Shown in pieces: positions 46,062 through 54,110 of a DNA stretch of 64,000 nucleotides (position 1 is the stretch's first letter; every line of letters begins with the position of its first letter). Source of the DNA: Actinomarinicola tropica (GTDB taxonomy: Bacteria; Actinomycetota; Acidimicrobiia; Acidimicrobiales; SKKL01); assembly GCF_009650215.1 (NCBI RefSeq), contig NZ_CP045851.1:682001-746000 (forward strand), in the 5' to 3' direction. A program made the translations under genes and the position numbers. The notes under the pieces are model-generated. The model saw nothing but the letters and a program-made list of their open reading frames with translations, did no database searches and was not told where the DNA came from.

Positions 46062-47708
46062 ATGAGCACATCTCTGCGCGTGGGCCACCTCGGACGTTAC
46101 GCACGCATCGCCGCCCTCCTCGTGAAGCACGGCCGTTCGGCCACGTTCGGTCCGCTGGGCGATCCGCCGCCCGTCGACGCCGACGACGACCTCGCCACCG
46201 AGGAGGACGCCCGAGCCCTGGTGGACGAGCTCGAGTCGATGGGCCCGACGTTCGTGAAGCTCGGCCAGGCGCTCTCGACCCGCGCCGACCTGCTGCCGCC
46301 GGTGTACCTCGACGCCCTCGCCGACCTGCGCGACGCGGTCGAGCCCATCCCCTTCGCCGAGGTCGAGCAGGTCGTCGAGCGGGAGCTCGGTGTGCGGATG
46401 TCCCAGGGGTTCCGGTCCTTCGACCACGAGCCGCTGGCGTCCGCGTCGCTCGGCCAGGTGCACCGCGCCGTGCTGCGCGACGGGCGTCCGGTGGCGGTGA
46501 AGGTCCAACGGCCGGAGATCCGCGAGCGCGTCGTCGACGACATGGACGTCATCGAGGAGCTGGCCGGCTTCGCCGCCGACCACACGAGGACCGGCCGCCA
46601 GCTCGGCTTCCGATCGTTGGCCCGCGAGTTCCGCCGCACGACGATGGCCGAGCTGGACTACCGCCGCGAAGCGTCGAACCTCCGACTGATGGGCGAGCAC
46701 CTGGCGGAGCTCGACCTCATCTGGGTGCCCCAACCCATCGACGACTACACGACCTCGGCGGTGCTGACGATGGAGCTGGTCGAGGGCCGCAGCGTCGCCG
46801 CCCTCACCCCCGTCGGGCGCCTCGACGTCGACGGCGCGGCGCTGGCCGAGCAGCTGTTCCGGGCGTACCTGGAGCAGATCCTCCTCCACGGCTTCCTCCA
46901 CGCCGATCCGCACCCCGGCAACGTGATGCTCACCGACGACGGTCGGCTCGGGCTCATCGACCTCGGCATGGTCGCCCACCTCGACGAGGCCACCCAGGAC
47001 CACGTGATCCGGCTCCTCGGCGCGCTGAGCGACGGCGACGCGCCGAAGGTCGCGGTCGAGCTGCGCGAGATGTCGACCCCGCTCGATTCGTGGGACGAGA
47101 CGGAGTTCCGGGAGCGGATCGGCCATCTGGTGCACACCTACCGCACCATCACGATGGCCGAGCTCGACGCCGGCCGCGTGGTGGGCGAGCTGGCGGCGAT
47201 CGCCGCCGACTGCGGCCTGCGGCCCCCGTCGACGCTCACGCTGGTCGGCAAGGCGCTGCTGAACCTCGACCACGTGGTGCGCCTGCTCGACCCCGAGCTC
47301 GACCCCAACGAGCTCATCGAGCGCCACGTCGCCTCGATCGTGGAGCGACGGATGATGTCGGCCGCCTCCCCGGCGGCGCTCCTCTCCCTGGCCATGGAGG
47401 GAAAGGAGTTCGTCGAGCGGCTCCCCGGTCGGGTCAACAAGGTGATGGATGCGCTGGCCGAGGGGCAGATGACCCTGAACGTCCGCGGCATCGACGAGGC
47501 CGAGCTGATGCGGACCGCACGCGCCCTGGCCAACCGCCTGACCTCCGGCCTTGTCGTCGCGGCCCTCATCATCGGCGCCGCCATGCTCATGCGCATCGAG
47601 TCCGACTGGACGATCCTCGGGTACCCGGGCATCGCGATGGTGCTGTTCCTCGTGGCATCGCTGCTCGGGCTGTGGCTGGTCGTCACGTCGATCATGGAGG
47701 ACCGATGA
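46062..47708 (+). CDS. ABC1/UbiB-family atypical kinase (AarF-like)
   Basis: This 548-residue protein has the UbiB N-terminal extension ELESMGPTFVKLGQALSTRADLLPP (KxGQ motif), the A-rich ATP loop LASASLGQVHRA, a catalytic HADPHPGNVML and the metal motif LIDLGMVA. Two C-terminal membrane helices anchor it. UbiB-like proteins are ATPases that help extract or modify isoprenoid lipids; the target here is not known. ATG at 46062 begins just before the helical GRYARIAALL segment. The DUF6544 gene overlaps its stop (ATGA). Confidence 0.9.
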   Translation: MSTSLRVGHLGRYARIAALLVKHGRSATFGPLGDPPPVDADDDLATEEDARALVDELESMGPTFVKLGQALSTRADLLPPVYLDALADLRDAVEPIPFAEVEQVVERELGVRMSQGFRSFDHEPLASASLGQVHRAVLRDGRPVAVKVQRPEIRERVVDDMDVIEELAGFAADHTRTGRQLGFRSLAREFRRTTMAELDYRREASNLRLMGEHLAELDLIWVPQPIDDYTTSAVLTMELVEGRSVAALTPVGRLDVDGAALAEQLFRAYLEQILLHGFLHADPHPGNVMLTDDGRLGLIDLGMVAHLDEATQDHVIRLLGALSDGDAPKVAVELREMSTPLDSWDETEFRERIGHLVHTYRTITMAELDAGRVVGELAAIAADCGLRPPSTLTLVGKALLNLDHVVRLLDPELDPNELIERHVASIVERRMMSAASPAALLSLAMEGKEFVERLPGRVNKVMDALAEGQMTLNVRGIDEAELMRTARALANRLTSGLVVAALIIGAAMLMRIESDWTILGYPGIAMVLFLVASLLGLWLVVTSIMEDR

Positions 47709-48445
47709 TCGACCTCCCGGCCCTCGAGGCTCGCCTCGCCGTCCCCGCGTTGGCGGACGTCGTCAGCGAGGACGACCTGGCGGGCCTGCCCGAGCCGGCG
47801 GCGCGGTACCTGCGCCACGCCGCGCCCCCAGGGACGCCGATCGCGCGCGCCGCCCGCATCGAGATGGCCGGCCGGATCCGCATCGGCCGGTGGCTCCGGT
47901 TCCGGGCCCGCGAGGTGCTCGCCCCGCTGGAGGGGTTCGTGTGGTCGGCCAGGGTCGGCGGGGTGATCGTCGGCTCGGACCACTACGCCGACGGTGAGGG
48001 CGCGCTCGACTGGCGACTGCTCGGCCGCGTCCCGCTCGTGCACGCCGAGGGCGCGGACGTCAGCCGCAGCGCCGCCGGACGAGCCGCAGGTGAGGCGGCG
48101 TGGCTCCCGACGGTGCTGCTGCCCCGGTTCGGCGCGGAGTGGCGGGCCGACGACGACCGCCACGCCACGGTGACCTTCGCCGTCGATGGCCAGGAGCCGG
48201 TCGACGCCGACCTGGTCGTCGGCGCGGACGGCGAGCTGCTCGCCATGACCTACCGGCGCTGGGGCGACCCCGACGGCGCCGGGACGTTCGGCTGGCACGA
48301 CTTCCGCATGACCGCTGAGGCGGAGGGTGACGTCGCCGGCATGCGGGTCCCGGTGGCCGGCCGCGTCGGATGGGGCGACACGGACTTCTTCCACTACGAG
48401 ATCACCTCCCTGGCGCCCGTCCCCTCCGCCTGCGGCGCCGGCTGA
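47705..48445 (+). CDS. DUF6544-family protein
   Basis: This 246-residue protein has LPEPAARYLRHA near the start and a beta-rich body including RFRAREVLAPLEGFVWSARVGG and FGWHDFRMT, as in the DUF6544 (former DUF6920) family. Its function is unknown. It is co-transcribed with the UbiB-like kinase (4-bp overlap). The last 52 bp overlap the 3' end of the inverted DUF222/HNH gene, whose stop lies inside it. Confidence 0.8.
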   Translation: MIDLPALEARLAVPALADVVSEDDLAGLPEPAARYLRHAAPPGTPIARAARIEMAGRIRIGRWLRFRAREVLAPLEGFVWSARVGGVIVGSDHYADGEGALDWRLLGRVPLVHAEGADVSRSAAGRAAGEAAWLPTVLLPRFGAEWRADDDRHATVTFAVDGQEPVDADLVVGADGELLAMTYRRWGDPDGAGTFGWHDFRMTAEAEGDVAGMRVPVAGRVGWGDTDFFHYEITSLAPVPSACGAG

Positions 48446-49458
48446 CCCGCCCCGCGCCCGCGGGCGCGGGCGCGGTTGTGGGGTCCGCAGAGGCGTTGGA
48501 GGTTGTCGAGGGTGGTGGGGCCGTCGTCGGTGTAGGGCTGGATGTGGTCGTACTGGAGGAAGTGCGTAGCTCTGCAGCCGGGGTGGGCGCACTCGGGGTG
48601 GGTCTGGTCGAGGACGCGGCGTTGGCGGCGGGTGGGGGTGCGTCGGCGGGGGCTGGCGTCGATGGGGTGGCGGGCGGTGTCGCAGAGCAGGAGCGAGACG
48701 AACGCGTCGGGGAGGAGCGCGGCGACGGCGTGGTCGGAGATGGGGGTGCCGTCGGCGAGGAGGGTGGGTTGGTCGCCGCGGACGTGGATGACGACCTCGG
48801 CGGTGACGGTCCCGCCGTGTGTGACGGTGTCAGCGAGGGCGTCGGCGCGTTGTTGGCGCAGCGACGCGCCCGCGGGCGCGTGGTTGGTCATGACCTGGTG
48901 GTCGATCGCGGCGGTGACGGTGGCGGCTTGTTGGGGGGTGAGTCGGGCGGTGAGGGTGACCATGCCGTCGGGGTCGGTGCGCCACGTGAGGGATCGTTGG
49001 GTGTGGTGGCGTCGGTCGATCTCGTCGGGGTCCTCGTGGCGGCGTGACCATGCGGCGATCGCGGCGCCCAACCGACCTGCCGGGGTGCACGCGGCGAGCT
49101 CCACCAGGACGACCGCGTCGTGGTCGGTGAGGTGGGGGACCAGGACGCGGGCCTTGGCGTAGGAGACCTCACCGGTCCGCATGGCGGCGTCCAGCACGTC
49201 GTGGTGGCGCAGGGCGCGGGCGACGCGGACCTGGGTGCGGGCGGTGCCGATGTCGATGTCGGCGACCTCGGCGAGCCACGCCGCACACGACAGGGCACCC
49301 CACGCCGCCCAGGTGCCACGGGCGTCGAGCTCGCCGACGAGGACCAACAGCTCGTAGGTGCCCGCCGACAGCCGGCCCGCCAACGCGACGATCTCGGCTT
49401 CGAGCCGCTCCGCTGCCATCTCCGCCACCGGCTCGGTGGCGTTTGCTCTCGTGTCCAC
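48394..49458 (-). CDS. DUF222 domain / HNH endonuclease (13E12-repeat family), copy 2
   Basis: This 354-residue paralogue of the protein at 3.9-4.9 kb is in opposite orientation, with the same DUF222 region and HNH motifs (ECAHPGC, YDHIQPY, LCGPHNR). Differences cluster in the first eight residues and around the PHLTDHDAVVLVE segment. GTG at 49458 follows the same GGAGG site and LexA box. Reading continues past the end of the repeat unit into neighbouring DNA, giving a 19-residue tail (GAGQPAPQAEGTGAREVIS) unrelated to the other copy and lying antisense to the DUF6544 gene. Confidence 0.9.
   Translation of the reverse strand: MDTRANATEPVAEMAAERLEAEIVALAGRLSAGTYELLVLVGELDARGTWAAWGALSCAAWLAEVADIDIGTARTQVRVARALRHHDVLDAAMRTGEVSYAKARVLVPHLTDHDAVVLVELAACTPAGRLGAAIAAWSRRHEDPDEIDRRHHTQRSLTWRTDPDGMVTLTARLTPQQAATVTAAIDHQVMTNHAPAGASLRQQRADALADTVTHGGTVTAEVVIHVRGDQPTLLADGTPISDHAVAALLPDAFVSLLLCDTARHPIDASPRRRTPTRRQRRVLDQTHPECAHPGCRATHFLQYDHIQPYTDDGPTTLDNLQRLCGPHNRARARGRGAGQPAPQAEGTGAREVIS
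48453..48468. repeat. Outer 3' GC palindrome core of unit copy 2
   Basis: CGCGCCCGCGGGCGCG is a perfect 16-bp palindrome at the 3' boundary of the unit, 8 bp after the DUF6544 stop codon. Confidence 0.75.
48864..48881. repeat. Internal GC palindrome of unit copy 2
   Basis: ACGCGCCCGCGGGCGCGT lies within the HNH gene at the same offset (677 bp from the outer 5' palindrome) as in copy 1. Confidence 0.8.
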
Positions 49459-49476
49459 GGTGCCGCCTCCGCTACG

Positions 49477-49494
49477 GTCGAACGTACGTTCGAC
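49477..49494. promoter_or_regulatory. LexA-type SOS box upstream of DUF222/HNH copy 2
   Basis: GTCGAACGTACGTTCGAC is identical to the box at 3842-3859 and in the same position relative to the gene start. The flanking promoter sequence is nearly identical as well. Confidence 0.8.
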
Positions 49495-49540
49495 TCTACC
49501 GAGGGGGTGTGACACCGAACCGCCCACAGACCGAGCCCCC

Positions 49541-49558
49541 ACGCGCCCGCAGGCGCGT
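49541..49558. repeat. Outer 5' GC palindrome of unit copy 2 (one mismatch)
   Basis: ACGCGCCCGCAGGCGCGT has one base changed from the perfect palindrome found elsewhere. The final T is also the first base of the gamma-glutamyltransferase stop anticodon triplet (tca, read TGA on the minus strand). Confidence 0.75.
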
Positions 49559-51144
49559 CACCAGGTGGCGGTGCCGCCCGTCAGCGCGCGCGGGTCGTGC
49601 ATCCCCGCGAGCACGCCGTCCTCGCCGCGCTCGATGAGATGCGCGTGGCCGTGGTCCGTGCTCCACGCCGGGTCGCGCTCGACGACGTGGCCACGTGCCG
49701 CCAGCCCCTCGGCCCACGCCGGCGGCGCGTCGTCCTCGATCGCCACGGTGCCCGGGCCGCCGTCCGCCCACGTGTCGAACCCGCCGCTGCCCAACCGCCA
49801 GCGTGGTGCGGGCACGATCCGCCCGGCGCTCTGGTCGTGCAGCAGCAGCCGGGCGAGCATCTGCAGCACCACCTGGGGCTGGGTGTCGCCGCCCATCGTC
49901 CCGAGCACGGCCCGCAGGGACCCGTCGGTCCGCTGCACGAGCGCGGGCGAGAGCGTGTGCGGCGGCCGTCGACCGGGCGCCAGCTCGGCCGGGTGCCCGG
50001 GCTCGAGCGAGAAGCCGAGCCCCCGGTTGTGGAGGAAGATGCCGACCTCGGGCACCGCGATGTGCGCGCCCCATCCCCTGGCGTTGGACTGGATGAGCGA
50101 CACCGCCTGGCCTTCGCCGTCGGCGGCGCAGAGGTAGATCGTGCCGCCGCCCTCGGCGAGCGGCGGCAGGTCGCCTCGCCGGTCGGGGTCGATCCGCGCC
50201 GCACGCGGCACGAGCCGCTCGTCGGCGAGCAGCGAGCACCCGTCGGCTGCGTCGTGCAGCACCGCCGGTCGGTCATGTCCGGCGAGCCGGCTGGCCTCGA
50301 CGAGCAGGTGCACCCACTCGGCCGTGCCCGGTTCGGGGGCGTCGCCCGGGCTCATGCCCGCGAGCTCGGCGATGCGGGCGGCGGCGAGCGACAGGTAGCC
50401 CTGGCTGTTCGGCGGCACGGTCCAGGTGCGGTGGCCCCACACGTCCAGCCCGAGCGCCTCGACCCAGTCGGCCTGGGAGCGCCGGAGGTCCTCGGCCGAG
50501 AACAGCCCGTCGCCGACCCGCAGGAGGCCCTCGCCGAACTCGCCCTCGTAGAACGCCGCCCGCCCGCCATCGGCGATCGCGGCGAGCGTGCGCGCCACGC
50601 CCGGCCGGGTGATGATCGTGCCCGGCCGGATCGGTCCCCGCCGGTAGTCGTCGGCGCCGTCCACGTGGAGGATGCGGGGCACGGTGGCCGCCAGGTGCGG
50701 CGACGCGGGGAAGCCCTCGGCGGCGTACGCCCGGGCCGGTTCGAGCACCTCGGCCAGCGGGAGACGCCCGTGGCGCTCGTGGAGCGCCAGCCACCCGTCG
50801 ACACAGCCGGGGACGGTCACGGTCTGGATCTCCTCGTCGAGCGGCATGCGGGTGTGCCCGGCGGCCCGCAACCGCTCGGGATCGGCCCCGCGGCCGGCTC
50901 GACCGCTGCTGTTCAGGCAGTCCGGATCGGACCCGTCGGCGTGGTGGACGAGCGCGAGCAGGTCGCCGCCCATCCCGCACATGTGCTGGGTGGTGACGGC
51001 GAGCACCGCGCTCATCGCGACGGCGGCGTCGGCCGCGCTCCCGCCCGCCCGCAGCACGGCGATGCCGGCCTGCGAGGCGAGGTGGTCCACCGAGCAGACC
51101 ATCCCCTTCATCGAGCGGTAGGTGTGGAGCGACGGCATCCACAC
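49558..51144 (-). CDS. Gamma-glutamyltransferase family protein
   Basis: This 528-residue Ntn-hydrolase-type protein has an N-terminal SVDHLASQAGIAVLRAGGSAADAAVA, the substrate region QHMCGMGGD and the autoprocessing/nucleophile Thr in EGGGTIYLCAADGEGQAVSLIQSN. It should hydrolyse or transfer gamma-glutamyl groups, or act on acylated beta-lactam-like substrates. GTG at 51144 and ATG at 51138 are both possible starts. The stop begins at the edge of the DUF222/HNH unit, so the C-terminus may have been shortened by insertion; the usual C-terminal strands still appear present. No signal peptide is obvious. Confidence 0.88.
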   Translation of the reverse strand: MWMPSLHTYRSMKGMVCSVDHLASQAGIAVLRAGGSAADAAVAMSAVLAVTTQHMCGMGGDLLALVHHADGSDPDCLNSSGRAGRGADPERLRAAGHTRMPLDEEIQTVTVPGCVDGWLALHERHGRLPLAEVLEPARAYAAEGFPASPHLAATVPRILHVDGADDYRRGPIRPGTIITRPGVARTLAAIADGGRAAFYEGEFGEGLLRVGDGLFSAEDLRRSQADWVEALGLDVWGHRTWTVPPNSQGYLSLAAARIAELAGMSPGDAPEPGTAEWVHLLVEASRLAGHDRPAVLHDAADGCSLLADERLVPRAARIDPDRRGDLPPLAEGGGTIYLCAADGEGQAVSLIQSNARGWGAHIAVPEVGIFLHNRGLGFSLEPGHPAELAPGRRPPHTLSPALVQRTDGSLRAVLGTMGGDTQPQVVLQMLARLLLHDQSAGRIVPAPRWRLGSGGFDTWADGGPGTVAIEDDAPPAWAEGLAARGHVVERDPAWSTDHGHAHLIERGEDGVLAGMHDPRALTGGTATW

Positions 51145-51177
51145 GTTGTACAGCGCAGCCGCCTCGCGCGCCGTGGG

Positions 51178-52092
51178 TCAGCGGCTCGGTGTCGACGCGT
51201 TCCACGCGCTCAGCTTCTCCGGGTTGACGACCACCCACAGGTTGCGGATGCGCGCGCCCTCGATCCCGACGGCGAGCACCACCACCGTCTCGCCGGCGAT
51301 GCGGCCGGCGAGGCCCGGACGCCCGTTGACGGTGGTCTCGACCAGCTCGAGGCCGAGCTCGTCCCGCTTGCTCGCCAGGTTCGCGAGGTAGCGAGCCAGG
51401 CGCGGGCCACCGGTGATCGGGCGGCGCGCCGCGTTGACCAGCCCGCCCCCGTCGGCCACGACCGTGGCGTCGGGGTCGAGCAGGTCGACGAGGGCGGCGA
51501 CGTCCTGGGCCTCCCACGCCCGGCGGAACGCGTCGACGATCGCCGTGTCCTTCGCCGACGGTGCGCCGGTACGCCCCGAGCGCTCGACGCGGCGCCGCGC
51601 GGACGTCGCCAGCTGGCGGCACGCCTCGGCCGACCGGCCGACGACCGTGGCGATGTCGGCGAAGGGGTAGCGGAAGACGTCGTGGAGTATGAACGCCACC
51701 CGCTCGGCCGGCGTCATCGCCTCGAGCACGACGAGCAGGGCCATGTTGACCGACTCGTCGAGCGTCACGCGCTCTGCCAGGTCGAACCCCAGTGGCGGCA
51801 GGGGCTCGGGGATCCACTCACCGACGTAGCGCTCACGCCGCGCCCGGGCGGACTTCAGCTGGTCGAGGCAGATGCGGCTGGCGACGGTCGTCAACCAGGC
51901 CACCGGCGACTCGATCGCCCGACGCTGCTCCTCGGACAGGGCGTACCACCGGGCGTAGGTCTCCTGGACGGCGTCCTCGGCCTCGGTCAGCGAGCCGAGG
52001 AGGCGATAGCCGACGTTCAGCAGGTGCCGCCGCTCGCGCGCCACGGCACCGTCGTCCTCGGGCTCGCGGGGTCCGTCGTCGGTGTCGGCCAT
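51178..52092 (-). CDS. ECF41-family sigma factor with SnoaL-type C-terminal domain (second copy)
   Basis: This 304-residue protein has sigma region 2 (VGYRLLGSLTEAEDAVQETYARW), the linker GEWIPEPL, region 4 (MTPAERVAFILHDVFRYPFADIATVVGRSAEACRQLATSARR) and a C-terminal domain with ADGGGLVNA and VNPEKLSAW, the classic ECF41 DGGG and NPDKL-type motifs. ATG at 52092 is fixed by AGGAGG at 52099-52104, 6 bp upstream; the earlier ATG at 52110 includes that site. It is divergent from the DoxX gene, with mirrored ECF-type promoters between them. Confidence 0.93.
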   Translation of the reverse strand: MADTDDGPREPEDDGAVARERRHLLNVGYRLLGSLTEAEDAVQETYARWYALSEEQRRAIESPVAWLTTVASRICLDQLKSARARRERYVGEWIPEPLPPLGFDLAERVTLDESVNMALLVVLEAMTPAERVAFILHDVFRYPFADIATVVGRSAEACRQLATSARRRVERSGRTGAPSAKDTAIVDAFRRAWEAQDVAALVDLLDPDATVVADGGGLVNAARRPITGGPRLARYLANLASKRDELGLELVETTVNGRPGLAGRIAGETVVVLAVGIEGARIRNLWVVVNPEKLSAWNASTPSR

Positions 52093-52118
52093 GGGATCCC
52101 TCCTTGCCATGCATCTTC

Positions 52119-52145
52119 GACGAGTGAGGGGCCGCGGACGTGAGG
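52119..52145 (-). promoter_or_regulatory. ECF-type promoter for the second sigma gene
   Basis: On the minus strand CCTCACG (52145-52139), 16 bp, CGTC (52122-52119). The -10 equals the ECF41 consensus; the -35 is a variant of TGTCACA. A short leader with AGGAGG follows. Confidence 0.6.
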
Positions 52146-52156
52146 TGTCGGCCCGA

Positions 52157-52183
52157 CCTCACGATCTCCCGTGGCGGCTCGTC
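52157..52183 (+). promoter_or_regulatory. Mirror-image ECF-type promoter for the DoxX gene
   Basis: On the plus strand CCTCACG (52157-52163), 16 bp, CGTC (52180-52183). It has the same -35, spacer length and -10 as the oppositely oriented promoter of the sigma gene, only 11 bp away. Shared control by one sigma factor is the simplest reading. Confidence 0.6.
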
Positions 52184-52222
52184 AGGTCGTCGTCACCTCC
52201 CCCCGACCCACGGAGCCACCTC

Positions 52223-52612
52223 ATGACCCTCAACGCTCTGCTCTGGATCATCGCCGGGTTCTTCGGCGTCGCCTTCACGTTTGCCGGGACCACCCTGGTC
52301 CTCCTGCCGAAGGAGCGCTACCGCCGCATCCACGAGAGCCAGCACTGGGTGGACGACTTCACGCCCGGCCAGGTGAAGGGGATCGGCGTGATCAAGGTGC
52401 TCGGTGGCCTCGGGCTGCTGCTCCCCGCCGTGGGCGACGTGGCCCCCGGTCTGGTCCCGGTGGCAGCGTGCGGCCTCGCCCTGTTCATGGCCGGCGCGGG
52501 TGCCACCCGCCTCCGCCGGGGCGAGGTCGTCTCGCTCGTCGGCGACGTCGTCTTCCTCGGCCTGTTCGTGCTCCTGGCGTGGGGCCGCTTCGATCTCGAG
52601 CCGTTCGTCTGA
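52223..52612 (+). CDS. DoxX-like small membrane protein
   Basis: This 129-residue protein has four predicted membrane helices. The pattern HWVDDFTPGQVKGIGVIKVLGGLGLLLPAV resembles the DoxX/DUF4267-like family, some of whose members affect membrane redox balance. ATG at 52223 is chosen because the longer frame begins before the predicted promoter. It is divergent from the ECF41 sigma gene and a probable target of it. Confidence 0.8.
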   Translation: MTLNALLWIIAGFFGVAFTFAGTTLVLLPKERYRRIHESQHWVDDFTPGQVKGIGVIKVLGGLGLLLPAVGDVAPGLVPVAACGLALFMAGAGATRLRRGEVVSLVGDVVFLGLFVLLAWGRFDLEPFV

Positions 52613-52614
52613 GC

Positions 52615-53934
52615 TCAGGCGCGGCGTTCCGGCTGACCGCTGCTGCGCTTGTCGGAGTACATCGCGGCGTCAGCCCGGGCGATCAGGTCGTCGAGGGCGT
52701 CCTCGTCCGATCCCCCGATGCTCACACCGACCGCCGCGGAGATGCCCGGCCAGCGCTCGCCCACCGTGTCCAGGGCCCGACGGATCCGCTCGGTCAGCTC
52801 GCCGGCGTCCTCGCGGGTGGCGGGGACCACGACGACGAACTCGTCGCCACCGAGCCGCGCGACGAGGTCGTCGGCCCGGACCGCGTGGCGCAGGGCATCG
52901 CCGGTCGCCCGCAGGACGTCGTCGCCCGTGCCGTGTCCCAGCGCGTCGTTCACGGCCTTGAACCCGTTGAGGTCGACGAACACCACCGCGACCGGCTCCC
53001 GGGGGAGGGGGTCGTCCCAGGTGGTGGCCTCGCGGAGGAGGCCTCGACGGTTGAGCAGTCCGGTCAGCGCGTCGCGCGTGGCGTGGTGGTGGGACTGCTC
53101 CTCCTCCCCGCAGCGGTGCGCGGTCGAGGCGAGGACCGACCCGAGGACACGGACGTGGTCGCTGTTGGCGTCCTCCCACCGTGGGAACCCGTCCGGGAAG
53201 TGCAGCCGCACGACGCCGGACCCGCCGTTGGCCGAGTCGTACCAGACCTCGGCGACCTTCTCTCCGCCGTCGCCGACGTCGCTGCGGACGCACGGCTGGT
53301 CCCGCAGGTCGTCGATGCCGGCGACGAGGCGCGTCGTCCCCACGGTGGCATCGTCGTCGGCGACCCACGCGAGCGCCACGGCAGCCGCGGGTCCGCCCGC
53401 GCGGTCGTGGGCCACCGTCACCAGCTCGATCCGGTCGGCGCCGACGATCGACGCCACCTGCTCGAGGCCGGCCGGGACCAGCTCGTGGAGCTCGTACCAC
53501 CGGACGCCGGCGCAGATCTCCGAGACGCGGGCGACGGCTGCGCCGAGCTCCCGGCGGCGGAGCTCCAGTGCGACGTCGTCCTCCTCACCCCGACCGCACA
53601 GGACGAGCCAGTCGCCGTCGGGTCGGGGGACAGTCGTCGCGGTGACCCGCAGGCGCACGAGCCGGGCGTCGTCCCGCCGCATCCGGATCACCGTCGCCTG
53701 GTGGAACCCGGGCTTGGAGGACGCCTCGGCCAGGGCGCCCGTGGCCTGGACGACGTCGTCGGGGTGGACGTAGTCGAGGAGCGGCCGGCCGAGGGCGCGG
53801 TCGAGCTCGGGGCCGACCTTGGCGGTGGCGCCGCCCAGCCAGGCGAGGCGCCACTCGGGGTCGAGGACGGCGAGGACATCGGGCGCGTGCGCGACGGCGA
53901 AGGCGGCCAGGTCGGGGTGGAGATCCTGCACCAC
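52615..53934 (-). CDS. Diguanylate cyclase with PAS and GAF-like sensor region
   Basis: This soluble 439-residue protein has an N-terminal PAS domain (PDVLAVLDPEWRLAWLGGATAKVG), a GAF-like middle (about 130-270) and a C-terminal GGDEF domain. The active site is ARLGGDEFVVVV, and the inhibitory RxxD site (RADD) is 5 residues before it. It should make cyclic di-GMP. It converges on the DoxX gene with a 2-bp gap. The GTG at 53934 is the first start of a complete PAS domain. Confidence 0.88.
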   Translation of the reverse strand: MVQDLHPDLAAFAVAHAPDVLAVLDPEWRLAWLGGATAKVGPELDRALGRPLLDYVHPDDVVQATGALAEASSKPGFHQATVIRMRRDDARLVRLRVTATTVPRPDGDWLVLCGRGEEDDVALELRRRELGAAVARVSEICAGVRWYELHELVPAGLEQVASIVGADRIELVTVAHDRAGGPAAAVALAWVADDDATVGTTRLVAGIDDLRDQPCVRSDVGDGGEKVAEVWYDSANGGSGVVRLHFPDGFPRWEDANSDHVRVLGSVLASTAHRCGEEEQSHHHATRDALTGLLNRRGLLREATTWDDPLPREPVAVVFVDLNGFKAVNDALGHGTGDDVLRATGDALRHAVRADDLVARLGGDEFVVVVPATREDAGELTERIRRALDTVGERWPGISAAVGVSIGGSDEDALDDLIARADAAMYSDKRSSGQPERRA

Positions 53935-54110
53935 CCCCTGGTCGGCGGAGGTCCGACGGTGATGAGAGCGGCGAGCCGAACCTCGCCCGCCAGCAGGAGC
54001 AGCGCAGGATCGACTAGGACCAGGTCATCCGCCAGCTGCTGATCCGCCTGCGCGACCGCGTTGACGCCGCGTCGCCCCTGACCTTCGTCATCGGCACGCT
54101 CGGGTTCGCC

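Larger units (their letters stand above)
48453..49558 (-). mobile_element. DUF222/HNH (13E12-type) unit, copy 2, 1106 bp, inverted
   Basis: This block runs between the palindrome core at 48453-48468 and the near-palindrome at 49541-49558, and has the same length as the unit at 3778-4883. Similarity to that unit ends at these sites on both sides. The unit sits between the DUF6544 gene, which ends 8 bp before it, and the gamma-glutamyltransferase gene, whose stop codon begins at its final base. Confidence 0.7.

Noticed and set aside
52092-52110. Upstream ATG at 52110 as start of the second ECF41 sigma gene
   Set aside because: The AGGAGG site lies inside that extension, 6 bp before ATG 52092, and the predicted transcription start is close to 52110.
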